Notes under the pieces: generated by a model
Database searches by the model: none
Seen by the model: the letters and a program-made list of their open reading frames with translations, nothing else
What the model was told of the DNA's origin: nothing
Part shown: positions 9,590 through 20,574 of the stretch, piece after piece
Layout: the number at the start of each line of letters is the position of its first letter
How positions within the stretch are numbered: position 1 is the first letter of the stretch
Origin: Porphyra umbilicalis
Lineage: Eukaryota > Rhodophyta > Bangiophyceae > Bangiales > Bangiaceae
DNA length: 64,000 bases
Assembly: GCA_002049455.2 (NCBI GenBank)
Contig: KV918778.1
Span: 186,001-250,000, forward strand
Direction of reading: 5' to 3'
Translations under genes and position numbers: made by a program

Positions 9590-12040
9590 GTCGATTTCCA
9601 TGCAGGACACGTGGGTTTTCAAGTTCCGAATCTTGGCCGATTTTCGTTTACCACACGTGTCCCGGTCGGAGCCACGTGGCCGTGGTGGTGACCATCACTG
9701 TCGCGCGGCGGGATCGTGGCCCTCCCCGTGGCCGTGCCGTTGGGCCAAATTGACCGGGCATCGTGGACGTGTCCTGAGGGGGCGGATCGGGCCGGCTGGC
9801 CCGTGCGGATCTGTCAGGAGGCGGATCGCAAGGTGGTATCAGGATTCCGTTCGAGGTACAAGGGGCGCTCTCGTGAGAGGTATGCAAATGACCTACGCGG
9901 GGTTTTCTGGTCGCTGACGTGCCGACCGGTACCGTCGACGCCACGACACCTTCTACACTCTGAGCTACTACAACCCCGTGGGGTGGTCCCCTCTGTCCCG
10001 TCGTGATTTTATCCTTCCCTTGTTCAGCGGCGCCTCGAGGCGGGCCCACTCGATACGGAGGATGGCCCACGGGGTATGCCGCCCCGCGTGGAGGTCGTCC
10101 GTCGTGTCCGCGGGGACCCACGAGAGTTCCGCCATGCTGCCGTATGGGACCCCCACCCCGTAGCACCATGCGGGAGTCGACTGGCTCAAGCGCGAGCTCG
10201 TCGCGGTGGCACAACTCAGGTACTCCTCTCGATGACGGGCTACGAGGTGGCCTGTGAGCCCGCCCCGGTGGTGGTTGCGGGCGGTCGTCGACTGGACCGT
10301 CGTGGTGTCTTCCTTGTCGGATGCCCCGATGAAAGAGGGAGACGTCAAGATGTAGGCGAAGGTCGGCACCCACGGCGAGTCCCCGGGGGCGTCGTCCATG
10401 AAGCCGACGTGAGAATGACGGTACCCCACCTCGCGGCTACGCCGCACCACGGTGATCGACGAGGCTCGGTCGTCGAGGGACGGTACGAGGGCGTGCGACA
10501 TGGCCGCGTTGTGCTTGGCGAACGGGTTGGCGGGGCGCACCGAGTCGATGCCCCGGAACGTCGCGCGGGCCAGCGCGTCGGCTTCGCCCATATGGGCCTC
10601 CTCGCGCCCCCACGCCGGCGCCCACGTCGACGGGTCGGACGACACGGGTAGGGCGCCCACGGCGGTGGAGGACGACATCTCCTCTTCTTGTCGGCCATCG
10701 CGGAGGACGACGCAGATGCGGACACCTTGTTGTCGGGGGGGGGGGGGGACCCCCCGAGGACCCATAGAAGCAAGAAGCAAGAAGCGACGGGCACCACGGG
10801 GGGGGGGTGGACGGCACGTCGTGTGGTGGGAGGAGGAACGAGTCGGCGAGCACCGCGTCGCAACCAGCGCGGATGGGTTACGTCGCGGGGTGGTGGGGAG
10901 GAGCCGCGAAGTTGAGCGTGGCGAAGGGGGGGGGGAACCCCCGGGGGCCGACAGAAGCAAGGAGCGGCGGGCGCCACGGGGGAGGGGTGGACGGCACGTC
11001 GTCGAGTGGGCGGAGGAGCGAGTCGGCGAACACCGCGTCGCAACGAGCGCGGAGGGTTACGCCGTGGGGTGGCGTGGAGGAGTCGTGGAGTCGCCTGTGT
11101 GGGGGTGGGGGGGGAGCCCGGAGTGTGCGTGTGGGCCCACGGGGAGGGGTGGGGCCAACGTGCGTCTCGGGGGGTGTGGGGGCCGCGGAACACCCGTGCG
11201 GGCCGCGCGCCACGCCACGCTGGTGTCGTGTGGGGCCGATCCCGTCCGCGGACCGACCTCGACAACCCCTCTGGGGCGAGGATCGGGGGGGGGGGTGGCG
11301 GTTGTGGCCGGCACCCGGCCAGGGGGCCGGGCCGGAACCCCCTCCCCGGGGGTCGTCGCGGGACGGGCAGGGACGCCACATCACGCGCCGAGGGGGCTGT
11401 GTGGCGGTCGGGGGTCTTACAGTTGGAAGGGGCGTGGCCCCTCAGCTGTGGACAGCACACCCCCGGGGGCCGTTCCGAAATATCCTGATCCGGGCCAGCA
11501 AGGGAATGATCTGTCCAGATCTCGGGGAGATCGAATTCGGTCGGGGGCGGGGCTTTTCCCCAGTGGTTTTCCCGACTCCCCTACTACTTGTTTGAACTTT
11601 TCGCTTTGGAGGGATTTATATGTTTGGCGCGTTTGGGGTGGCTACTTTGGCCACCGGCGTTCGGGTTGGGGAGGGGTTTATTGACAGCGGGGACGCCGTC
11701 CCCGTCGCCGTTTGATAAAACCAACTGTGCTTTGGACTACGACTTCCCCCTGGGATTTGCCGTGATCCTCTCCTCCCGTTGGGGGAAGGCTGGGCTGTGG
11801 GTCGATTTCCGGGGCAGTTCCTTCGACGGACCGAGCTGATCAAGAGGTCACTTCGGCCAGACGACGAACCAACGTGGTGGTGCTTAGAACCGCTACACTG
11901 AGGGAAGTTGAGGTGCTCGCTGCGGCAGTCAACCCAGATAAGTTGTCCCACCTCCCTCTCGTCCTTAGCGCTCATCTGCGTAAAGAAACTAAATTGGGTG
12001 GGACCGGACCGTCCACGACGGGAGAGGGCGGGGGCAGATG
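9590..12040. other. Non-coding 3' flank of G1, low-complexity G-rich DNA
   Basis: I see no convincing gene. This should include the 3' UTR and 3' LTR of gypsy G1, but with the 5' LTR outside the window the ends cannot be set. From about 11450 composition is less G-biased, with TATA-like TTTATATG near 11613 and a TGTGGACAG start near 11448, a weak LTR candidate. Open frames here are composition artefacts of G/C runs. Confidence 0.5.
10735..11105. repeat. Two imperfect ~185-bp tandem units with G-runs
   Basis: A run of ten G then C, the AGAAGCAAG motif, GGTGGACGGCACGTCGT and GAGTCGGCGAACACCGCGTC recur in the same order at 10735-10924 and 10925-11105. The units are diverged. No function is visible. 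Confidence 0.7.
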
Positions 12041-13600
12041 TCACAGAACGAGCTCAGCGTGGAGCCCCTCCATCACCTCGGGCATCACCGCCGCAGAGGC
12101 GAGCGACTGCTCCCCACCCTGCCTTGCCTCCTTGTTGGTCGCTCCCCGGACGTTTCTGACGTCCGCGGTCGCCATTGAGTTACAAACGAACGTACCCGGG
12201 TCCTCACGAACTGCTTCCTCCTTGGTCAACTCAGCCGCGCCCTTCATTTGCCACGGCGATAGGCGCTGGGCGCATTCCATGACCAGTGGCACAACGCAAA
12301 GCGGTCCGTCCAGCTTGGCTTCCAAAAAGAGAAAGGTAAGCGCCGACGCATAGTCTTTCAGCGTGATCGCCGTGAGGGGCTTGCCACCGCCGGCAATTGC
12401 GAAGCCGGCGCGGCGGCACTTGAGGAATGCGATGATGACAAGCTTTGTGAAGGGAGGGAGGCACTTGAAGAACTTGCGCACGCCCCGCTCAATCTCCGAA
12501 TCGACCAACCGATTGTCGCCGGCGTGGAGGCACACGGTGCGCCTGACGGAGTTGGCGAACGCGCACGCCGTGCGGCTGCGCGTGGACCAGGTCTTGAGGG
12601 TGGCGTTGGTACCCTCCGTCGGGTTGTTCGCGGCACCCGAGCAGTCGGCGCCGTCTAAGTTGAGCCGTCGGCGCTCCGCCGAGGCCACTGCTTGTGGCCA
12701 GCGCGCCACGATGGATAGCATCCACAGGCTGACGAACGCCTCCGTGCTTGCGGCGTACTGGGTGTTCAACAAAAGGGAGGCAGACTCAAACGCTGGCTCG
12801 ACCACCGTCGTTGGCGTGGCAAAGCTGCCGCCGCCGCGATCCTCATGGCCGCCACCAGTATTGCGGCTTTGATCAGGACCCGAAGGTTGTGACACCTGGT
12901 TGTCGCCTGGTGGTGGGCCACCCCAGGCAGGTGACTGGTGGTTGCCCGTGCATGGTTGCGCGTCGGCGGCCTCCGGCAAAGAGTCAAGAGGTGATCTCCT
13001 TTTCGTCACACGACGCGCTGCAGTTCCCCTGGTCGTTCGGGCGGCGGAGACAACAAATGTAGACGCCGGTCCCCCTTCGCTCGGCGACAACAGCGATCCA
13101 CCCGTGTAGTCGTCGGTCGCCCCGCCAGTGATTACGGCGGGACCGCAAGGATTTGCGATCGGCGCCAACCCGGCGGCAGAGGCAGTCCGCGCTTGTTCCG
13201 CATGCCGCTCCCTGCCCTCCTCCGCGTCGAAAAAACTGTCCAGCATTAGCTCTTGAACGGCCTGTGGCACGGAAGTGTCGTTGACGACGGGAGCACTAGC
13301 CCCTGGGGTGACGGCCGGGGGCGGCGTGGCGGACGAAGAGGAGCTCTCGTGCTCGGCAGAAGAGCGAGCAGCTACGCACAACCCAAGCTCTTGTAGCAAG
13401 GCCTCCATGAAGACTTGGAGACACAGGGCGAATCCGACTAAAGCCTGTCTGGCCTCGTGAATACAAAGCACAAAGGGGGGGGTGGGAGAATTGGGGGTGG
13501 AGCGGCCGCAACCGCGTGAGAACGCAAATTCGAACAAGCACAGGCGTACAGCTAGTAGAAAGGGAGGAAGAGAGGATGCTGGGGGGAAGGGCGACAACAT
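12041..13600 (-). CDS. Hypothetical protein, 519 codons
   Basis: Unrecognised. The frame opens at an ATG (13600), but composition suggests the real start may be the in-frame ATG at 13408. Roughly 100-250 is low-complexity Ser/Ala/Gly/Pro with short basic patches and no visible domain. From about residue 290 the sequence is mixed, with hydrophobic helices and TAITLKDYASALTFLF near 420. That piece vaguely recalls the N-terminal helical core-binding domain of tyrosine recombinases, but no catalytic R-H-R-Y set follows before the TGA. It may be a truncated mobile-element protein or a host gene. It lies between the G1 flank and a pogo-like transposase. Confidence 0.4.
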   Translation of the reverse strand: MLSPFPPASSLPPFLLAVRLCLFEFAFSRGCGRSTPNSPTPPFVLCIHEARQALVGFALCLQVFMEALLQELGLCVAARSSAEHESSSSSATPPPAVTPGASAPVVNDTSVPQAVQELMLDSFFDAEEGRERHAEQARTASAAGLAPIANPCGPAVITGGATDDYTGGSLLSPSEGGPASTFVVSAARTTRGTAARRVTKRRSPLDSLPEAADAQPCTGNHQSPAWGGPPPGDNQVSQPSGPDQSRNTGGGHEDRGGGSFATPTTVVEPAFESASLLLNTQYAASTEAFVSLWMLSIVARWPQAVASAERRRLNLDGADCSGAANNPTEGTNATLKTWSTRSRTACAFANSVRRTVCLHAGDNRLVDSEIERGVRKFFKCLPPFTKLVIIAFLKCRRAGFAIAGGGKPLTAITLKDYASALTFLFLEAKLDGPLCVVPLVMECAQRLSPWQMKGAAELTKEEAVREDPGTFVCNSMATADVRNVRGATNKEARQGGEQSLASAAVMPEVMEGLHAELVL

Positions 13601-16396
13601 TGGCGACTACGAAAGGGACACCATGGTTGGCCAGGGGGCTTCGTGAATACGAGAGGGGCCACAGGCGGGCGAGCTTGGGACAAGTGGCGCGGTGCCGCAG
13701 CGAGCGCACAGCTGTCAGATGTGCACGGGGATGCTGCTCCGCTGGTTTCCCTTCATGCTCCGGACCTGACGGCGGCCTGGCGAGATTCGAGCAGCCTCCA
13801 AAAATCAGACACGATGCTACTGATTTGTGGACAGCAGCGCACGAGCAGCATTTCACTCACCCCAGTGTGATCTGTGAGGCACGCCGTGTCTCTGCCATAT
13901 ATGAGACGCTTGAGCATGTACCACCTTTGAAACAAGCACGTCGATGCGATTCCGCGGCACCTGTCCCTGGCCACAGCAGTACTTGGATCTGAACCTCCCA
14001 GTTGATGACGTCTGCGACGTCGAGACGGTACGCGCCATCGACATAAGTCACTCATAACTACAGAGACAGGACGCTGGATTCCATGGTGCCTGTCACAGCG
14101 CAACAAATAGGCCACCATGCTCGCAGTATGATGTTGCAAAGCACCCACTGCGAACCCAGGTCGATGCTATATCATCAATGTCGTCTCAGTCTCGTCAGGC
14201 CACTGTCCTTGCCTACCTCCACCGTTCTGAACAGCCTGCAAACAGCGCGGCAGTCCAGACCGCCCCTCGTATCATCCGCTCCGCCACCTCTGCTGTGCTG
14301 ATTCTCCTGACAGACGATGGCGCGGAAATGTCATATCCTCGCAGCGCCCGCATCTGCTCCGAGCGCCGCGCGCTCCATTCTGCCCACCAGACCGCCCCAC
14401 CTACCGTGCGCGCCGCAATTCCCTCTGCAATGAGTGCCCATAAGAAGCATGCTGCGCAGATGGCACGCCCCCGTGGCACCGGAGCTTACTCCGCTCGCCA
14501 CGGGCCCCATGTGGCCGACCCGACAGCCTCACCTGCCGTCCGCTCCACGACGTCTTGTGCGCTGTACTTCCAGAGAAACGATTCCGCGGAGAGGCTATGC
14601 GCCCGCATTGCCCGCATCTGCTGTGAGCGACGCCTGTGGCGACAGCACGGCCGCCGGGGGACGCCTCGACACTGTTACCCGCACTCGCCGCAGATGGAGG
14701 CAGTCAGCTGGCAGGACTCAGACTGAGAGTCGGACACCGGTGATTCGTACGCTCAAACCCTCTGACAGTGTGAAGCAGATCATATCGGCCCGGCGCCGTA
14801 GAAACATGTTGCCTGGAGAACATCGAAAGCTAAGCTCGTCTCCTATAACGTGCTGGCCGTGTCCCACAATTGCGTCACGGGAGAACAACGGTGTGGTGGT
14901 AGTGCATCACACAGCATGCACCACAGTCGCACCGGAAGAGTTTCTGGACCGTGGCGCACGTACCGACAAAACATAATAAGGTTGGCCTGGTGCGGCAGCG
15001 CATCCTCCGATGTCTCCCACTTTCTCTCACCTGCACCTGACAGAAAACCCATCCCGACGCACCTGCGTCGTCGCCACTATCATTGCTCGCGAACGGGTGC
15101 TGAAGACATCCTACTCCACCATTCACCGGCCGTCTACACATTCAAGACACTTGCATTCGACTGATGTCCATGATTGGGGCATTGAGCCGAACAGTAGGCG
15201 GCTGCCTCTCAGCAGGCGAGGCAGTCGACAGGGAGACCAGGTCAGGCACGACGTGCCACACGAGCTAGCCATCAAGGACATCCAAAACTGCAAGGTATGT
15301 CTGGCATCAGCCGCAGTACTCGCCAGCCTGCGCCACTGCCGTTGTTGCCGCCGAGGTGTGGGGAGCACGGGCGTGCAGGCCGCCGGACGGGTGCCGGTGG
15401 AGATGGCTGTCCCCGGCGCTCTTACATAAGTCTGTGCCGTTACCGCCGCGGACGCTGGCATCAGCGCAGGGCTGACGCACAGATTACACTTGGTCCATTT
15501 GAATTTGGCGCGGATATGTCCGCCGCTGCTGCTTTTCCGGCGACGGAAGACGAGGCAAGGAGCCACAACGCGCTGCAATACTCCGTCCTGGGCGCTTTTT
15601 ATATCAACGCATGAAGCAGCGTCGTGAAAATGTGGCGCGCCGCGTTCGGACCATGCCCGTGCAGCGGTATCCTTGACGTGGAGGTAGTGGCTTCACGGAG
15701 AGACATGCGCCAACCACCAGATTGCGCTCAGTGGTGAGGAAAGAAGGACGACATGCGTGGTGAGCATGTGAGAGGAAAAGAACGCAGCACTCGAATGAGA
15801 CGATTATGAAGTATTCACACGCGTGTTGGAGGGCTATCATCTCCCAAAATGTCGCTCGCCGGCTCAGAACCGAGCTGGCCGAGACAGGCTCACGAGGAGC
15901 GGTTCACAACTTCCCCAGCCACCTTCAGCCCCAAAACGATGACGTTGCGGTGCTCGGCCGTGTCGTGCTTCCGTGGGGCATCACGCGGCCTGGGAGAGAA
16001 GGGAGCAGTCAGGCAAGGACCTAGAGCCGTGCAGAAGGCGGCGCCAGGAAGGCGACGGCTGCTGGCGTCGTCAGCTGGACATGTGTCAGCGTCCAGCAAG
16101 GCGCAAAGGAACCAGATGAGGAAAACGCACGGCGCAAAAACTATGTGGTGCGTGCTGGAGGCCGCTGGTGAGAGGGTGGGGGAGTCTTGGCAGTGGCGGG
16201 CTGGATGAGCCGCATCCGGATAGCACGTGGTGGTTGAATGTTAACCAATTACTCTCTCAGAAGGCGAAAATTAGCCGGACCGCGTCCAGAAAGAATAAGA
16301 ACAATATCAGGACGTACGACACACTCGAGTGGCGAATAAAAAAAGAGACACAGAGCACCACCCTGTCGCTTCCTGGCCATTAATTACTTAAAGCGC
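13601..16396. other. Intergenic stretch without a recognisable gene
   Basis: Composition is mixed and there are no LTRs or clear terminal repeats. The longest ATG-started frame is 14178-14726 (+, 182 codons), rich in Ser, Ala, Arg, Thr and Pro. It has loosely repeated motifs (RSAR-C-ER, TAP-VRAA) and no known domain, so I do not call it a gene. Nothing else is supportable. Confidence 0.5.
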
Positions 16397-17872
16397 TTAT
16401 TCCCCCAATGTTGACCGGTCACTCTTCAACCGACCTGCACGCTTCGGCCTCGGCTCTCCGACAAGAACTGCCCGCGCGACTGGTGTGTACTCATTAGTCC
16501 TCCGCAGTCGGTCCCTCTGCCGCTCGGCAGCACTCCGCCAGGCGTCTTTGCGTCGGCAAAAACCCGGGATTTGCCGTCGCTGGTCAGCGTCGCGCTCGTC
16601 CATGGCAAGTTGCGTAGCGCGCACTTCACGAGCGTGTGCTGCTTGAGCCTGCCTTACCTCCTTGGCCTTGAAGGCCACCTCCTTGGCCGCTTCCAGCTCG
16701 TGGATGGCCGCCAGCACGCCGTGACTGGTGGCAACGACCGCCCTGCCACGGTTCGAAATCGACCCGAAGGACAATACGGGCTTGTCAATCTCCCGCCTGG
16801 CCTCGGGCCCCAGGCGGACCATCAGTCGGTAGAGATCAACGCGACGGGTGGCGTACCCGGCGGCCATCCCAGTCAACAGCTTCGCAACCTCCACCTGGGA
16901 GGCATCCACAGGCCACGCACCCGTGTTCTTGAACCCGTTGATAACGTGCACGGTCGACAAACCGTGCAGGCCCGCCTCGGCAATGACCAGCATCAGGTGC
17001 TTGATGGTGGAGTGGGTGCCTGCCGGCACGGTGGGGAGCAGGGCGCGCGCCGAGCGGTAGGGGTGCGCCTTCACTTTTAAAAAAGGTTCATCGTCGCACT
17101 GCTGCAGTAGGTGGGAGAGAAGGGACGGAAGCATCAAGACCACCATGTTGGCAGCCTTCAAGAGGCCCAATCGCTTGGCTGACAAGTGCACCTTGCACCC
17201 GTCTATCAACATGAGCCTCCACTTCGTTGGCTGAGTAGAGCCCAGGTGCTTAGCCAAAAGACGTGTGTACTCAATCCACAAGTCCCCGTCAAAGCCGGGG
17301 TTCTTACGCCGATGGTCCTCGGCACCCTCCCCCACAAAGGGGCCCAGGGGGACCTTGGTGGTGGTGCCGTTGGGGCGCGTCTCCTGCACAAACGGCAGGC
17401 GCCCCCCGCTTCCGCGCACGACCGAGAAGAGCGGCAGCCGGGTACCGTCGGCACAGATGCAGGCCACCAAGCTGGCGGCATCCGCCCCGGAATGCATCAC
17501 CGGGGTGACAAAGTCCGCCCGCCGGCGGGTGGGGCTCGTGGTGTAGGCGTGCCTCCCGCAGCCGCGCAGCACGTCGGCCACTTTGATCATAGAGTCGTCC
17601 GTGTTGTAGAACTGGCTGGCCGACTCAATGTCGTACTGCCGCGTGACAGCGGACAGGGCCGCAAAGTACTTAGCGAACGCCTCGGGGGTGGCAGCCCTCG
17701 CGCAGGCCCTGTCGAGCCCGGCTGCCTTGACACGGCGCAGCGCCGGCTGAAGACGCAAAAGCGCGGCAAACCACGTCCCCGGCACCACGTCGTCGCCAAA
17801 GTAGGCCTTGGCCTGCGCCTCGCGCTCGGCACCCATGTCCGCGACGTAGTCACGGAAGATCGTTGCCATCAT
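16397..17872 (-). pseudogene. Pogo/Tc1-like DDE transposase, catalytic domain
   Basis: The 491 codons show the order of DDE_1 transposases: FYNTDDS (first Asp, residue 92 or 93), CICADGTRLPLFSVVRG (the sheet before the insert), MLIDGCKVHLS (second Asp, D224) and LLSHLLQQCDDEPFLKVK (third Asp, D260). The last two match the family consensus of DNHSSHL and SHLLQPLD type. This domain would cut and join DNA at terminal repeats. A basic coiled-coil-like tail (residues 390-450) ends at TAA. The frame abuts the upstream helix-turn-helix part, separated only by an in-frame TAG at 17873-17875. I found no terminal inverted repeats. It is a dead copy unless the TAG is spliced out or read through. Confidence 0.85.
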
Positions 17873-18496
17873 CTACCTTCTCAAAAGCCCACCGCTCGTC
17901 GTCCAAATTTCCATAGCCTCCGCAATAGTGGCCTCCCCACCGACGGTAAAAAATGTGGGGCGGCCGAGGCGGCGCACCTTTCGGCCGTTTCGCAGCCACG
18001 TGCGCACGCTGGAGCGGGTCGCGCCGGTGGCGGCCATCAGGTGCGCCACCACAGTGGTTTTGCTCGCCGGTACCGTCGTCAAAGCGGCCTCCAGCCTGGC
18101 CATCATGTCCTCCTTCAGGCGCACGCCCCAGAGCCGACGGAGGGCCGTCTTCTTGCTTGGGGGCGAGCTGGCCGCTGGGGTCCCTGTACCGCCAGTAGCC
18201 CGCCTGGGGCAACGACGTCCCCCCATGGCCTCGACCGGCGCCGAGCTGGCAGCACGTCTGGGGCCGCCGCGGCGCCGTGCTGGGTCTGACAGCACTGAAA
18301 GTTGGGGAGAGAGTCGGCGGCGGGTGTGCGGACAGACTCTGAGTGGGGGGAAGTTGCGGGTCTCATCAATGCTGATGTAGGGGGGGATGCGAGGCTGGTA
18401 GCGCCGGTCGGTGGTGCCACCGCTTGGGTGTGACGGGCGAGTGACATGCAAATGTGCGTGCAGACTGTTGGCCATCAGGGCACAGGATCGGATCAA
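17873..18496 (-). pseudogene. N-terminal DNA-binding part of the pogo-like transposase
   Basis: The 207 codons are in the same frame as the DDE domain and end in TAG directly before it. The first ~120 residues are low-complexity and may not be translated. The last ~85 form a helix-turn-helix region (KTTVVAHLMAATGATRSSV) followed by GRPTFFTVGGEATIAEA. That resembles the psq/CENP-B type HTH, in which a GRP motif precedes a second helical repeat. It would bind the transposon ends. Confidence 0.7.
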
Positions 18497-18952
18497 AAGC
18501 GCCGTTGGTCGGCACTGTTGGATTGGTCAACAATCAGCCGCCGTGGGCTACAGGTTTGTGCGTTCTGCGAGTGAGGGAGGACTGCGTGCCTCACGCCAGC
18601 CACAAACGAGTCACTGGCCGGCTTTGAGAACACTCGAAATGAGATAATTTCACGAAGCGACTGAGTCCCCGGCGAAGGAAGGGTGCTGGAGTCAGCCTGC
18701 CCGTCCCAGCCCTCCGACTCTCGGCTGCCGCCGCTCGCAGCGGCCGCACCCAAGGGCACCGACGACTTTCAGCCGTCGCCCTGCTGCATCCCGGAACGGC
18801 CCTTCTCACAACCGCTATTTAGAGATGGAGAGGTGCAGCAGAGATGGCCGCAGCTCAGCACAACTTGTCTAAGGGGTGTACTCAATTGACTGTGACGGGA
18901 CGGTCGGACGTTGACGAGTTCGACTTGATGGACGACAGGTCAACACTTCTCC
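18497..18952. other. Short spacer
   Basis: No gene or repeat is recognised between the transposase remnant and the F-box remnant. Confidence 0.5.
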
Positions 18953-20574
18953 ATGGGAAGGCTGAGCCGAACCATGGAGTCTTCCCCGCCTCCCCCTCCT
19001 TCCATCGGCATGGATGTTCTCATCCGGGTGCTTGCTTTGGTTGGCTGTCTCGCCGTTCCCCCTCTGAGACTTGTCTGCCGCGACTGGCGCCACGCAGCCG
19101 ACACGACCATGAAGACACGCGCCGTTGTCCGCGCCGTTGACGTGGCTTGCCGTGGACGCCTGACGAAGGTGCGCGTTGCCTCAGCTGTGCGGCTTCTACC
19201 CGCTCTAAGAATCCTGTGTTTTAGTCTTGGACGGCTCGGTGCGAGGCCGGGGTCGGCAGCCCGGGCGCGCAGCCGCGGCCCGTATTTTGATGGGCGGTCG
19301 GCTGAAGTCGTGAAGGCTGTCCTCGCGTCGTGGGGTGCATTCAGTCTCAACTACTAGCTGCGTGTTCCGCAGCTGTGCGACGTCGGCACCGACTCAAGAA
19401 CTCCCTCGAAGGCCGTTTTTGGGCCGCGGGACTAGGCGGTGGTTGCTGCGTCGGGCTCGGCACTCCGCGCTCTAAGAGTTGACCGCTGTGCGTGTTGGTC
19501 GGATACTTTTGCGTCAGCCCTGCTGGCAGATTCCGTGGCCGGGGCGCCAGTGATTGATGAGTTAATGATGAGCTTCACCGCCGCCACCGCGGTGAGCGTC
19601 CAGACGTGCTGGCGCGCCGGCGTGGTCAAGATTGACGCCAGGTCGTGCCAGCGTGTCGAGGGCGTCCTGAGGCTCTGGCTGATGTGGATTCCGCCGAGGG
19701 GTCCTTTGCTGGGAAGGGGCGAAGGCGGCGGCGGCGGTTCCATGGAGCTGGTGGCCGCTGCGGAACAGAGGGTGTCTCGAGGGACGACTGCAACAGCTGG
19801 ACGTCAAGGAGCCGCTTCGCGATTGTCAGGTAATGCCCGAGGAGGACAGAGCTTCGATGCGACTGCCTCGGCAGCACCGGCTGATTGTGGCACAAGCGGC
19901 CGCGACCTGGCGGCCCCTGCTCATGTCGCCGAGCTCAACCTTGGTGCAACGCGGCTGACTGGCCTGCACGTTGTGGGCCCCCCCAAAGCAGCCCCTCTCC
20001 TGTCCGTCAACATCGCGGGCTGCGGCGCGCTCGGCACTTTCTACGTCTCCCCGGCGCCACTTGTGTCAGCCAATTTCCTGCGTGCCGCAACCTTGCAGCG
20101 CTCCCTGTGCTAGGCGTCCTGACCACTGTAAGCGCCGCGATGGTCAGGGCTGGGGGGGCAGCGCGCGACGTAAGAGCTGTGCGGCCTGACTCGGTGAATG
20201 ACGAGTTGGTCTTTCCGGCGCTGAAGTCCTTTTCCCTCTTTCAGTGCCGATCGGTTCCTGTGCGAAGGCTGACGTGGACAAATACCTCTGTTCCCAGCCT
20301 TTCCAAGTTGTGCCTCATTGGGGTAGTCTTCTTAGCAGAGCTGAGCTTGCGGGACCTCCCGGTGCTGACGGGCATCGACGCGTGGGGGTGCACAAACTTA
20401 GCGACCGGGTCGATCGCGAGCTGCCAGGCGCTGCGGCTCGTTAACCTACGGGGGAAAAAGGCGCCTCTGAGCCGCGTGTCATTGCAACTGCAGGCGGGGG
20501 TTAATGTGAGAGGTGGGAGGTCGGCGTGGTCGCTCTGCTGGACAGTCAAGATGTTGCACGTCTTGCATGGATGA
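18953..20574 (+). pseudogene. F-box / leucine-rich-repeat protein gene, broken or intron-containing
   Basis: The frame starting at ATG 18953 (or 18974) encodes an F-box-like motif within 40 residues (MDVLIRVLALVG then LRLVCRDWRHAAD). F-box proteins use it to dock on Skp1 in SCF ubiquitin ligases. The frame stops at TAG 19355. The same frame reopens at about 19372-20113 with LRR-like strands (AELNLGATRLTGLHV, PLLSVNIAGCGALGTFYV). Another frame continues to 20574 (FPALKSFSLFQCRSV, LAELSLRDLPVLTGIDAWGC). Three pieces in two frames fit either small introns or a decayed gene. It is the only recognisable host-type gene in the window. Confidence 0.6.

Noticed and set aside
11440-11900. Possible 3' LTR of gypsy G1
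   Set aside because: There is no second copy in the window, no convincing PPT and no clear TG/CA pair, so it is noted only within the flank entry.
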